A stretch of 9,877 nt of DNA from Octadecabacter sp. (GTDB lineage Bacteria; Pseudomonadota; Alphaproteobacteria; Rhodobacterales; Rhodobacteraceae): the NCBI GenBank assembly GCA_003533975.1, contig DQCL01000158.1, forward strand, positions 1 through 9,877, in the 5' to 3' direction. Below the pieces are notes generated by a model, which ran no database searches, had not been told where the DNA came from, and saw only the letters and a program-made list of their open reading frames with translations. This document shows positions 1 to 6,489 of this stretch, piece by piece. The translations under genes were made by a program, and so were the position numbers. The stretch's first letter is position 1. Each line of letters starts with the position of its first letter.

Positions 1-8
1 TTCCGTCC

Positions 9-31
9 GTGGGACACCCCTCCCAACGAGG
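9..31. repeat. Left attachment-site repeat (putative attL)
   Basis: The stretch begins GTGGGACACCCCTCCC and ends AACGAGG. It recurs at 9854-9877 in the same orientation with one extra C in the C-run. It lies 8 bp past the integrase stop codon, the usual place for an att site. Only 8 bases of flank are present, so the host target gene cannot be named; I see no tRNA end here. Confidence 0.7.
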
Positions 32-33
32 GG
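17..33. repeat. Perfect inverted repeat inside attL
   Basis: CCCCTC-CCAAC-GAGGGG forms a 6-bp perfect stem with a 5-base loop, inside and just past the left direct repeat. It may be the arm-type symmetry bound by the integrase at the crossover core, or a hairpin at the end of the integrase transcript. There is no T-run after it on either strand, so a classical terminator is not supported. Confidence 0.5.
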
Positions 34-39
34 CGGTGT

Positions 40-1068
40 TCATAGCTTGTTTTCCTTTTGTTTACTATTGGTTACGGATTTTCCACCAATACTCTGTGTC
101 CGATTTGTGTCAAAAAGCGCGTTGGTGACGGTCTTATCCTTCATGGCGTGCGCGTATGTGCGCAGTACGGTTGTCGCGTCTTTCCAGCCGCCGCGTTCGG
201 CGACAGTTTTGGGGTCAAAGCCCAGATGCAGCATCGACGTTGCAAAGCCGTGGCGGCAGCAATGTGGGGTCAGGCGTTCGATCTGCGCCCGTTTGATCAC
301 GTTGTTCCAAGGCCCGCGAACGCTTCCCCGCCCGGCATAGCCAAACACCCGTTCATCGGGATTTCGGTTGCTGGGGATGCTAGCAAGCGCGACAACTACG
401 TCCGGTGGCAGATGCGCGGTGCGCGTCCACGGGGTCGGCTTGAACAGATGCAGTTCTACGGTCGCGGCACTGATATCAACATCGCGCCAGATCAAATTGC
501 ACGATTCACCAACCCGCGCGGCGGTCGCAAACATGAACAGGCAAAGCGCGCCCAGATGCGGTAAGCCGTCTTGATCTGCCTGTTCGGCAAATGCCTGCAC
601 CCATTCAGAAGTCGCGGGTGTCTTTTCCTCGGGGTTCTCGGGATACCGCTTTACAGAAATTCTGTGGCACCAGCCCAACTCCGCTGCATGGTTGATTGCC
701 GCCTGCGTTGGCTTGATAACCTGCCGGTTCCATGTCGGCTCGTTTGCATTGGGATATATCCTTTTTGCCGCCTGACGAATTACCTCAGGCCGGATGTCTT
801 CGACCGGCTTATCCTTCCAATAATCCGCCAGACGCATCAGGAACCTTTCCGACTTGTCAGCATCCAGATAGGCGGTGAAAACCTGCGCCATTGTCAGACC
901 CGCCCCTGGCCCATCGAAACGACGTTGCCACGCCCTTTGTTCGATTTCCGCTTTGACCCTTTCGGCGCGGGCTTTTTCAGTCGCGCCTGTAGTGCCGCGT
1001 AATTGCCTTCCGGCAACGGATCCCCGGTAGTGCCAGATTTTGCCGCGCAGATAGAGTTTGAGTGGCAT
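40..1068 (-). CDS. int: Tyrosine-recombinase integrase
   Basis: Site-specific recombinase of the phage integrase family (342 aa), expected to insert and excise the element between attL and attR. The catalytic set is visible: Arg185 in ATAARVGES, His269 and Arg272 in the HxxR motif (HCCRHG), Trp295 in GGW at the second-histidine position, and the nucleophile Tyr305 in RTYAHAM. A core-binding domain spans roughly residues 55-150. The N-terminus (MPLKLYLRGKIWHYRG) matches the usual start of alphaproteobacterial phage integrases, which fixes the ATG at 1068 although it lies 175 bases inside the upstream HTH gene. It is the last gene of the capsid cassette, so expression probably depends on leftward read-through from that operon. 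Its stop is 9 bp from attL. Complete, with no missing key residue. Confidence 0.95.
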   Translation of the reverse strand: MPLKLYLRGKIWHYRGSVAGRQLRGTTGATEKARAERVKAEIEQRAWQRRFDGPGAGLTMAQVFTAYLDADKSERFLMRLADYWKDKPVEDIRPEVIRQAAKRIYPNANEPTWNRQVIKPTQAAINHAAELGWCHRISVKRYPENPEEKTPATSEWVQAFAEQADQDGLPHLGALCLFMFATAARVGESCNLIWRDVDISAATVELHLFKPTPWTRTAHLPPDVVVALASIPSNRNPDERVFGYAGRGSVRGPWNNVIKRAQIERLTPHCCRHGFATSMLHLGFDPKTVAERGGWKDATTVLRTYAHAMKDKTVTNALFDTNRTQSIGGKSVTNSKQKENKL

Positions 1069-1247
1069 TCCATCGCCTTCATAAACATTTCGACATGGTG
1101 ATCACGCATGACCACCTTGCCGCCAATTTTGCAGTAGCAACCAAGCGCCCGCACTTTATCCTGCACATACCTCGGCGATGCGCCAAGCTTTTCCGCCAGT
1201 TCGACGGGTGTCGTGGTTTCGGGGATGATTGAGTGACGGTTAACCAT
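894..1247 (-). CDS. Excisionase-like helix-turn-helix protein
   Basis: A 117-aa probable DNA-binding protein. Residues 12-50 (ETTTPVELAEKLGASPRYVQ onward) read as a winged or AlpA/Xis-type helix-turn-helix with a short beta turn (CYCKIGGKVVM). The C-terminal third is basic and low in complexity (KKPAPKGSKRKSNKGRG), fit for DNA contact. Small HTH genes just upstream of the integrase commonly act as excisionase or recombination directionality factor; that role is inferred from position and fold. Its ATG overlaps the portal stop by 8 bases, and its last 175 bases overlap the integrase gene in another frame. Both products look real because each has family-like sequence inside the overlap (SGTTGDPLPEGNYAALQARL here, RGKIWHYRG in the integrase). 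It could instead be a regulator of the cassette. Confidence 0.8.
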   Translation of the reverse strand: MVNRHSIIPETTTPVELAEKLGASPRYVQDKVRALGCYCKIGGKVVMRDHHVEMFMKAMECHSNSICAAKSGTTGDPLPEGNYAALQARLKKPAPKGSKRKSNKGRGNVVSMGQGRV

Positions 1248-2489
1248 CGCCGTCCTCCCGCCCAGACTCCCGCTGGCCCAGCTCGGTCATGTTGAGCGGT
1301 GACAGGTATTCGTCGCCGTCGTCAATTTCGCGCAAGTTTTCCCAACCGCGAATCTCGTTTGGCGACAACCACCCCCATTCCCGCCCGATGCGGTACGCCT
1401 CATAGCGCGCCTTCTGGTCGCCCCTGAGCAATCCTGCCAGGTCATGTTCAACAAAGAACCGCTTGCGGCCCTCTGCGGTCAGCAGGGCGGCATTCATGGC
1501 CTGTTCCATCCTGCGGGCCATCGGGGCCAGACACCGCACCACCAGCGCGCGGCTTTCACCATCTACGTTGGAATATGTGGCGTTATCGGTGATCCCGACA
1601 ACCGTGGGCGGCACACTGAATATCCGCGCCACGTCCATGTTGGTCAGCTTGCGGCTTTCCAGAAACTCGGCATCCTTGGAAGACAGCGCGAAGGGTTTCC
1701 AATCCACGCCACCGTCCAGAACCAGAATGCCAGAGGTCGTGGCCTGACTTTCAATGCGTACCCGCAGCTTTTCCAACGCATCCTCTTTGCCAGACCCGGA
1801 AATACTTTCTCTTTGCCAGACCCGGAAATACTTTGCGGAAAGATCAAACCACCCTCGGGGCGGAATGCCTTTTGCGCCTGCTTCGCCGCCTGATCTTGCT
1901 GACACAGCGCCAGACCAAAAGTTTCACGGGCCATTTGTATCGGGGAAAGCCCCATGATTCCATCCGGGGCAAGGCGATAACGCAGGTGCAGCATTTCCTC
2001 TTGCAAGTGGATTGAGCCGCGCCCTTTCTGGTCGGATACGCGATAGCGCAAACGGCCACTTTCCAGCTTTTCAACCGCGACCAGGGCCGGGTTGAGCGGA
2101 TACAGCGCCACCACCTGGCCGCGCCGGTTGATTTCGATGCGCGCATAGGCGTTGCCGTTGGTCAGCAGTGCCCAGATCAGATATTCGCGCCCCTCAAATG
2201 CGGTCATTTGGGGGTTGAACATATCGTGCATCACGCCAAAAAGCGGCACAGTTGTCGCTTTGTCACGGCCCCCATTTTCAGCTCGTTGATAAACGTTCAA
2301 TGGCATCGCCGCCAAGTTCTGACTGATAACGGAAATGCAAGACTGTGCCACCGCCAGACCAGAGGCGCGGGCGGTATCAACATATCCGTTCACGCTGCTT
2401 TGCTGGCCCAGATACTCGGCAAGATACGGATCAGAGGTGGCAACGTCGCGGCGTTCGCGACCAAACCAATTTGAAAAAGGCCAGTTCAT
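1240..2489 (-). pseudogene. HK97-type portal protein, frameshifted by a 26-bp tandem duplication
   Basis: Portal proteins form the dodecameric ring at one capsid vertex through which terminase pumps DNA. The ATG at 2489 overlaps the protease stop (ATGA). Residues 1-227 read as an HK97/lambdoid portal (SGLAVAQSCISVISQNLAAM, PLNPALVAVE, GIMGLSPIQMARETFGLA, AFRPEGGLIFP), then 54 out-of-frame residues follow to a stop at 1644. The rest of the portal continues in another frame (SGILVLDGGVDWKPFALSSK, FSVPPTVVGI) to a stop at 1240; the open frame there could start at 1905. The break coincides with a perfect 26-bp tandem duplication (1783-1834). With one copy removed the gene is 1224 bases, 407 aa plus stop, a usual portal length. 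No other decay is visible, so the lesion is recent, reversible, or a sequence error. Confidence 0.92.
1783..1834. repeat. Perfect 26-bp tandem duplication (2 copies) in the portal gene
   Basis: Copies 1783-1808 and 1809-1834 are identical; each starts CTCTTTGCCAGACC and ends AAATACTTT on the plus strand. On the coding strand the unit encodes part of ISGSGKE. Because 26 is not a multiple of three, two copies throw the portal out of frame, and a single copy joins RPEGGLIFPQSISGSGKE directly to DALEKLRVR. Slipped-strand deletion of one copy would restore the gene. Confidence 0.97.
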
Positions 2490-3022
2490 GTCAGCAACTC
2501 CAGAATTTGCAGCTTTCTGACGGCGCAGGCCAAGGCCGGTTGGTTTGTATGCTTCGATCTGGCGTTGATCACCGTGCCCTCGTATGCTGGGAAGGCCGCA
2601 ACCACGCTGATTTCGAAAAGGTCCACCGCCCGCAGCTCGCGCTGGTTGCCGTCCAAATGTTCATCCCGAACTGTAAACCCAAATGACATTCCGCCCAGAT
2701 CGCCGCGTTCGGCCAGTGTCAGCACATCGCGGCCCGCTTGCGTGTCTGGAATGTCCAGATCAAAGGCAAGGCCGCGCGTGTCCTGAGATAGCCGCAGGGT
2801 GCCGGAGCGAGTTCGCGCCAGCAGGCGGGACGGGTCATGATCTACCAGAGCCAGAATGTCAGCCCGGTTGGCCAGTGTTTCAGTGAAAGCGCCTGGTGCG
2901 ATGGTTTCCACCAGGTCTCCACCAATGCGGGCTTCGGTTCCAAACAGGGCTGCATAGCCTTGCAACTTGCGCCCCTTGGCCCGCACCTCGGCGGTCTCAA
3001 ATGATCGTTTTTCCAGTGTCAC
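2486..3022 (-). CDS. HK97-family prohead protease
   Basis: Capsid maturation serine protease (178 aa) that removes the scaffolding delta domain of the major capsid protein inside the prohead. Seen: N-terminal LQGYAALFGTEARIGGDLVE, then PGAFTETL, catalytic His62 in LVDHDPS, the GRDVLTLAERGDLGGMSFGF block with catalytic Ser113, and the family signature LFEISVVAAFPAYEGT at 136-150. The tail after about residue 155 looks unconserved. It starts with GTG, because GTGA at 3022-3019 overlaps the connector stop by 4 bases, and it ends in an ATGA overlap with the portal, so both junctions look translationally coupled. Length is typical. In most HK97-type phages it sits between portal and capsid; here it lies between connector and portal. 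Confidence 0.95.
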   Translation of the reverse strand: MTLEKRSFETAEVRAKGRKLQGYAALFGTEARIGGDLVETIAPGAFTETLANRADILALVDHDPSRLLARTRSGTLRLSQDTRGLAFDLDIPDTQAGRDVLTLAERGDLGGMSFGFTVRDEHLDGNQRELRAVDLFEISVVAAFPAYEGTVINARSKHTNQPALACAVRKLQILELLT

Positions 3023-3294
3023 AGGCTTATACTCCGATATGGGGCAATCAAGCGTGCGACCCCCAGCGGGGTCACAAATGTTTGCACGTCAGAAACGGCC
3101 TCTGCATTTGTGAAGAAATGCGCGACCAGCATCAGAACCGCATGGTGCAACGCTGGCGGAAGCGGATCGGCAGTCATATCAACGTCGATCGACTGCAAGT
3201 GACCCACCGCCGCGTCAATCTGGTTTTGGATCATGTTATCTTGATCATCTGACGTGATGCGCAGATGGTCCTTAGCTTCCGCCAGCTCCACCAT
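3019..3294 (-). CDS. gp6-like head-tail connector protein
   Basis: A 91-aa small helical protein of the phage gp6 / DNA-packaging connector family, which forms a ring under the portal and provides the tail-docking surface. The family opening MVELAEAKDHLRITSDDQDN is clear, followed by the amphipathic helix IQNQIDAAVGHLQSID and the LPPALHHAVLMLVAHFFTN helix, ending with a short hydrophobic tail (VARLIAPYR). Length is normal. The ATG shares one base with the capsid stop (TAATG), so the two are coupled. It is the only connector-type gene seen. This would be the interface with a helper tail if the satellite interpretation is right; stopper and tail-terminator proteins would come from the helper. 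Confidence 0.88.
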   Translation of the reverse strand: MVELAEAKDHLRITSDDQDNMIQNQIDAAVGHLQSIDVDMTADPLPPALHHAVLMLVAHFFTNAEAVSDVQTFVTPLGVARLIAPYRSISL

Positions 3295-4523
3295 TAGTCG
3301 ATCTCCGCGTAGCGGAAGCCTTCGGGGTGGCGCACCACCACGTCAGCATCCAGAAAGGCATGCAACAACGCGCCGCCCTTGCTGGCAACATCGGCGTGGT
3401 AAGGGTTGATCAGCAGATCAACACCGGACCAGTAGCCGATATACAGGCTGGCCCACTCACCGTAGATCAGGGCGTTCTTGTCGCTGCCGGTGCCAATGTC
3501 ATCGGGCACCTGGGTAGAGCTTTCAACCCGCTCACCGTGGAACAATTCGGCCAGCGGGATCACCCGCCCGTCAGCATCCTTGATCTTGCGAGCGGCGTTC
3601 ATCACCCCGGTGTTGGTCAGAAAACCTGTGGTGCCGGTCACATTGTCGGTTTCCAGCGCCGCGATCAGATCGGCGGTAATGTCAGAGGTGAAGACACCCC
3701 CGGTCACGGTCAGAACGTCCGTATCCGCCAGAATTCCGGTCGGCTCGTTTGTGCCGCCACCGCGCAGGGCGGCACCGTCCAGCGCCTGTGCCAGCATATA
3801 ACCCAGATCGGCGCGCAGTATCGGCTCCAACGCCTGATTGGACTGCAACAGCATCCGGCGGGACAATTCGTATTCGGCAGTGACAGTTTTGGGGGCCATG
3901 CTCTTTTTGGCAAAGGTGGCATCAGAACGGGCGGAGTCGGTGTGTTCTGCAACCCAGCCCGCCGTGCCGGAACCCGTCAGGCGGGGCAGGTCCAGATTGC
4001 CGGTCAGGCTGCGAAGGATAGTTGCGCCCATCATTTCCATTTTCAGGGCGGCGCGGCGTCGGTCGGTCATTGCCGCCAGATCGGTGGACACCAAATTGCC
4101 AGCGGTGCCGGTAGTGATCAGGGCGCGGGTCTCGCCGGGTAAAATATACTCAGTGGGAGCCATCAAGCCGCGCACTTCACGACCTTTGGACAATTCCTGA
4201 TGCCATTCTCCTTCCAGACCGGTCGCCTGCCCGCCAGATCGGTGCTCCGACAGGGCTTTGGACAGGGAATATCCTTGCAGAGTGGGCGCATGGGCATTGC
4301 CACTAACAGTTTCGCTGCGGGCTTCGTCGCGCTCCCAACCGGCCAACTTTTCGGCATTGTCAATCTGGGTGGTGATGTTGCGTGCTTCGGCGTCCAGCGC
4401 GTTGAAGCGGTTGAGCTTTTCAGGGGTTTCGCCGTTGGCCAGCATATCATCGGTGATTTGGCGCATTTCGGCGATTTTCTTGCCGCGTGACTCTTGCAGG
4501 TCACGAATTGTATTAGGAGACAT
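3294..4523 (-). CDS. HK97-fold major capsid protein with N-terminal delta domain
   Basis: Main shell subunit, 409 aa. Residues 1-70 are charged and predicted coiled coil (IRDLQESRGKKIAEMRQITD, LNALDAEARN-like heptads), the scaffolding delta domain normally removed by the prohead protease. A linker to about residue 130 precedes ETRALITTGTAGNLVSTDLA, the sort of sequence found at the start of mature HK97-family subunits. Then come the E-loop/P-domain block (GATILRSLTGNLDLPRLTGS, GWVAEHTDSA), the spine region (YELSRRMLLQSNQALEPILR) and the A-domain end (LINPYHADVASKGGALLHAF). The start is supported by an AAGGA ribosome-binding site 7 bases before ATG. It is the first head gene of the cassette, followed with 1-base overlap by the connector. 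Complete and typical in length. Confidence 0.96.
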   Translation of the reverse strand: MSPNTIRDLQESRGKKIAEMRQITDDMLANGETPEKLNRFNALDAEARNITTQIDNAEKLAGWERDEARSETVSGNAHAPTLQGYSLSKALSEHRSGGQATGLEGEWHQELSKGREVRGLMAPTEYILPGETRALITTGTAGNLVSTDLAAMTDRRRAALKMEMMGATILRSLTGNLDLPRLTGSGTAGWVAEHTDSARSDATFAKKSMAPKTVTAEYELSRRMLLQSNQALEPILRADLGYMLAQALDGAALRGGGTNEPTGILADTDVLTVTGGVFTSDITADLIAALETDNVTGTTGFLTNTGVMNAARKIKDADGRVIPLAELFHGERVESSTQVPDDIGTGSDKNALIYGEWASLYIGYWSGVDLLINPYHADVASKGGALLHAFLDADVVVRHPEGFRYAEID

Positions 4524-4598
4524 CTTGATTCCTTCATTGGGATTTAGGGTCGAAGGTCAGCGCGGACGAAGTTTGCAGACAGAGACCGCGCTGGCCGG

Positions 4599-5378
4599 TT
4601 AGCTTTGGAAAATCGTGCCCCCCTTGTTCATTCGCAGGTCGTGAATTCGGTCGGCGCATTTTCTCGTGGCCAAAGACATGTTGATCCGTAGCAAACTGGT
4701 CGAGTTGTATATGGCATCACGATATTCATTAATGACATCGAGACTGAACTCGCCCGTGTCCATATTGATTCTCGGATCGTCGATGACCGGTTGGATAAGC
4801 TTGTTTGAAGGATCGTTTTTAGGGAGAATTCGGCAGAAAGGATCAGGCCCAAAAGGAACAGTATTTTTGCCCCAGACCATATTCATTTTGTGCTTTTGAT
4901 TATGCAAGTCGATGGAAACAAGCGCGCCATCTGCAATCAGAAGAACCTTGTCATAATCCCATGCGTTGAAGCCACTATAGCTTTGGATGCCTTGTGATTT
5001 CAGGGCATGGTGCAGCCAGAATTCAAACTCATAGTTCCCGGCCCCTGGAGTCCAGACGTCCAATTTCTTGATTTCGTCGTGGGAAAAATTGCGCAGACCC
5101 GACATATAACCAAAGCCAAAGTCATAATGCATCCAACGCATTTCTTGAGACATTTTTGCGGCGTGCAACAACGGAAGGCCTGCCCCCAAGAAAGCTCCTA
5201 TCAGCGCAAAATGTACTAACCCCGTTAGATCATACAGGTTATCTGGCATCCATTGATTGGCCTCAGGGGCCAACCCATTGTCTCTGATGACTTGCAGGTT
5301 TCGCATACTTATGCCTGTGCCGTGGCTGATCTCGCCCGACGTGAAATTCTCAGGGTTGGTATGCTTCGGTCGAGCCAT
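4599..5378 (-). CDS. MerR-like HTH protein with unknown C-terminal domain (accessory cargo or regulator)
   Basis: A 259-aa protein I cannot assign to a named family. Residues 12-38 (FTSGEISHGTGISMRNLQVI, then RDNGLAP) match the pattern of a MerR-type winged helix, and 51-80 (LTGLVHFALIGAFLGAGLPL...) resemble the second MerR helix pair (L..I..L...G). Residues 85-259 are unlike metal- or drug-binding MerR tails: aromatic-rich (YDFGFGYM, NYEFEFWLHHAL), with a possible beta section (KVLLIADGALVSIDLHN). It lies between the early pair and the capsid gene and is AT-richer than the head genes (one sampled line is 24/60 G+C against 43/60 in TerL), suggesting separate acquisition. The 74-bp upstream region carries repeated GTGAATTCA, consistent with its own control. 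It may regulate the downstream cassette, sense a helper phage, or be a host-benefit or anti-phage cargo; none is proven. Confidence 0.6.
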   Translation of the reverse strand: MARPKHTNPENFTSGEISHGTGISMRNLQVIRDNGLAPEANQWMPDNLYDLTGLVHFALIGAFLGAGLPLLHAAKMSQEMRWMHYDFGFGYMSGLRNFSHDEIKKLDVWTPGAGNYEFEFWLHHALKSQGIQSYSGFNAWDYDKVLLIADGALVSIDLHNQKHKMNMVWGKNTVPFGPDPFCRILPKNDPSNKLIQPVIDDPRINMDTGEFSLDVINEYRDAIYNSTSLLRINMSLATRKCADRIHDLRMNKGGTIFQS

Positions 5379-5403
5379 GCTCTACCTGTAACTCACATGT
5401 TGC

Positions 5404-5444
5404 GTGAATTCAATAAAAAACATTTAGTGTGAGAAGTGAATTCA
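5404..5444 (-). promoter_or_regulatory. Putative operator/promoter region of the MerR-like gene
   Basis: Two exact copies of GTGAATTCA (5404-5412 and 5436-5444; the core TGAATTCA is itself palindromic) lie 32 bp apart around the A/T-rich stretch 5413-5430. The right copy sits inside a larger partial dyad, GTGAGA...TCTCAC (5430-5450). The site is 26-66 bp upstream of the ATG at 5378. Autoregulation by the MerR-like protein is an inference; no confident -35/-10 pair was identified. Confidence 0.5.
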
Positions 5445-5452
5445 TCTCACGT

Positions 5453-5731
5453 CTACCGGTGATTTTGCGCCGCTTCTGCATGGCGGGCATCCCACATACG
5501 GGCCATTTGCTTCTCGCAGAGGTCAACTTTTTCCCGCGCAGTTTCGACCAAAGCCCACAACGCAGCATTTTCTGGGGCGCTGCTATTGGTATCTTCCCGG
5601 TCCGTCAGATGATCGTGCAAGGCAAAGAGGGTGCCTCGGATCATATAGAGCTGATGATCGGCTTCCGCAGATTCTTCACGGTATGAAGTAGGCAAACTAG
5701 TTGCGCCCTCACATGTGCAGCCCTTGGTCAT
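5453..5731 (-). CDS. Hypothetical 92-aa protein
   Basis: Not recognised. The product is acidic and mostly helical: a short Cys-containing start (MTKGCTCEGATS), a helix YREESAEADHQLYMIRGTLF, a Ser/Asn linker near 49-55, and a second helix NAALWALVETAREKVDLCEK. Helical hairpins of this kind are common in small phage accessory proteins. The ATG overlaps the stop of the 72-aa gene (ATGA), so the two are probably made together. It is the second gene after the repressor-controlled promoter region, a position often used for anti-repressors, helper-interaction proteins or small terminase-type subunits; nothing in the sequence picks among these. A 74-bp gap separates it from the MerR-like gene. Confidence 0.6.
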   Translation of the reverse strand: MTKGCTCEGATSLPTSYREESAEADHQLYMIRGTLFALHDHLTDREDTNSSAPENAALWALVETAREKVDLCEKQMARMWDARHAEAAQNHR

Positions 5732-5946
5732 GACAACACATCCAGATCGTCGGCCAGTTTCCTTGCCTTTTCCAGCGCGACTTCGGTAATTGCAAAGCGG
5801 ACACTGTCAAACCGTTTGCCCTCATTTGTCAGCAGGTCGATTGCTTCAACTATTTCGGCCAAGATTACTGCGTCGTGCTGGCAATCGGTTATGGTGGCGT
5901 TTGCGGGCAAACCGGTAGCGGTCGCACAAATGCGGCTTTTGGTCAT
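5728..5946 (-). CDS. Hypothetical 72-aa protein, first gene of the leftward operon
   Basis: Not recognised. I take the ATG at 5946 because GGAGA stands about 8 bases upstream. The longer open frame back to 6072 would run through the operator region and antisense to the repressor start. The product opens MTKSRICATATGLPANATIT, then has two helices (DAVILAEIVEAIDLLTNEGK and FAITEVALEKARKLADDLDV). It is divergent from the XRE repressor across about 75 bp containing two operator-like dyads, so it is probably the gene whose transcription the repressor controls most directly. It overlaps the 92-aa gene by 4 bases. A regulatory or early function is possible, but there is no motif to prove it. Confidence 0.6.
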   Translation of the reverse strand: MTKSRICATATGLPANATITDCQHDAVILAEIVEAIDLLTNEGKRFDSVRFAITEVALEKARKLADDLDVLS

Positions 5947-5970
5947 TGTTTTGGTCTCCGGTTGTGGTAA

Positions 5971-6011
5971 TGTTCTATATGGGACCATAGGGAATGTTCT
6001 ATTTTGGAACA
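5971..6011. promoter_or_regulatory. Two operator-like dyads in the divergent control region
   Basis: Site 2 (5995-6011) is a perfect TGTTC-N7-GAACA dyad. Site 1 (5971-5987) is TGTTC-N7-GACCA, one mismatch from it. Their starts are 24 bp apart. A further dyad, TATGG-GA-CCATA (5978-5989), overlaps site 1. They fill the gap between the 72-aa gene (minus strand) and the XRE gene (plus strand), the expected place for repressor operators over back-to-back promoters. The minus strand has a TATAGA -10-like box inside site 1. Binding is inferred. Confidence 0.7.
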
Positions 6012-6021
6012 AGAGAAAAAT

Positions 6022-6261
6022 GTGTTGGCCAATCAGTTGAGGGCTGCGCGTGCAATTCGTGGACTGTCTCAAGCCAAACTCGCCAAGTTGGCAGACGTTT
6101 CTTCAATGACGGTGAAACGCGCTGAGGGGTCAGGCAAACCATATCCCTCAGAGGGGGCGGTGGCTGCCATCCGCAAGGCTCTTGAGGAGGCCGGGGTGGA
6201 GTTCATCGACGAGAACGGCGGTGGGGCTGGTGTAAGATTGAAGAAGGGAAGTCATCAATGA
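6022..6261 (+). CDS. XRE-family (Cro/CI-like) repressor
   Basis: A 79-aa DNA-binding regulator, probably the switch keeper of the element. The helix-turn-helix is clear: LRAARAIRGLSQAKLAKLAD, then VSSMTVKRAEGSG. It is followed by AVAAIRKALEEAGVEFIDEN and GGGAGVRL, a tail seen in many short alphaproteobacterial XRE proteins. It lacks a LexA-like cleavage domain, so control by RecA self-cleavage is unlikely; induction would need an anti-repressor, for example from a helper phage (inference). The start is uncertain: the GTG at 6022 has AAGAGA upstream and leaves the operators untranslated, while a TTG at 6004 lies inside operator site 2. It is one of only two plus-strand genes. It overlaps the next gene by 4 bases (ATGA). 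Confidence 0.88.
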   Translation: MLANQLRAARAIRGLSQAKLAKLADVSSMTVKRAEGSGKPYPSEGAVAAIRKALEEAGVEFIDENGGGAGVRLKKGSHQ

Positions 6262-6479
6262 ACATTGTAATCACGAATATCGAACGGCGAAAAAAAGATG
6301 GTGGTGTTGCGAACATCCTCATGCATGTTGATGTTGAGAACGATCTCGTTTCGGGTGTTTCTGGAAAATTTGTTGTAGCTCAGATGATAAAGGACACGGC
6401 AGCGCTTCCTGAAAACTTAGAGGAACTGTGTCGCAAAAAAATTCTCAAACTTCTCGATCTAGATGACACCGAGAAATAG
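6258..6479 (+). CDS. Hypothetical 73-aa protein coupled to the repressor
   Basis: Not recognised. The N-terminal half looks beta-rich (MNIVITNIERRKKDGGVANI, then LMHVDVENDLVSGVSGKFVV), and the C-terminal half is an acidic helix pair (LPENLEELCRKKILKLLDLD). There is no signal peptide or membrane segment. The ATG overlaps the XRE stop as ATGA, so translation is coupled and the product is likely made whenever the repressor is. Lower GC than the packaging genes. It could modify the repressor, act as its anti-repressor, or be a superinfection or maintenance factor. An XRE plus small partner also recalls toxin-antitoxin pairs, but no toxin motif is visible. Confidence 0.65.
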   Translation: MNIVITNIERRKKDGGVANILMHVDVENDLVSGVSGKFVVAQMIKDTAALPENLEELCRKKILKLLDLDDTEK

Positions 6480-6489
6480 TCCGTAAAAT

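Noticed and set aside
17..33. Left-end hairpin as a rho-independent terminator of the integrase operon
   Set aside because: No T-run follows the stem on the minus strand, and the dyad lies within the att repeat, so a recombination role is simpler.
58..564. Plus-strand open frame antisense to the integrase
   Set aside because: It is opposite the catalytic domain of a clearly intact integrase and resembles no known protein.
3327..4142. Long plus-strand open frame (271 codons) antisense to the capsid gene
   Set aside because: It lies entirely within the capsid gene on the opposite strand. The translation is rich in Gly, Gln and His without domain pattern, as expected of a high-GC shadow frame.
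6258..6479. XRE plus 73-aa pair called as a toxin-antitoxin system
   Set aside because: The 73-aa product lacks any recognisable toxin motif, and the XRE gene sits in a standard phage-repressor position with divergent operators.
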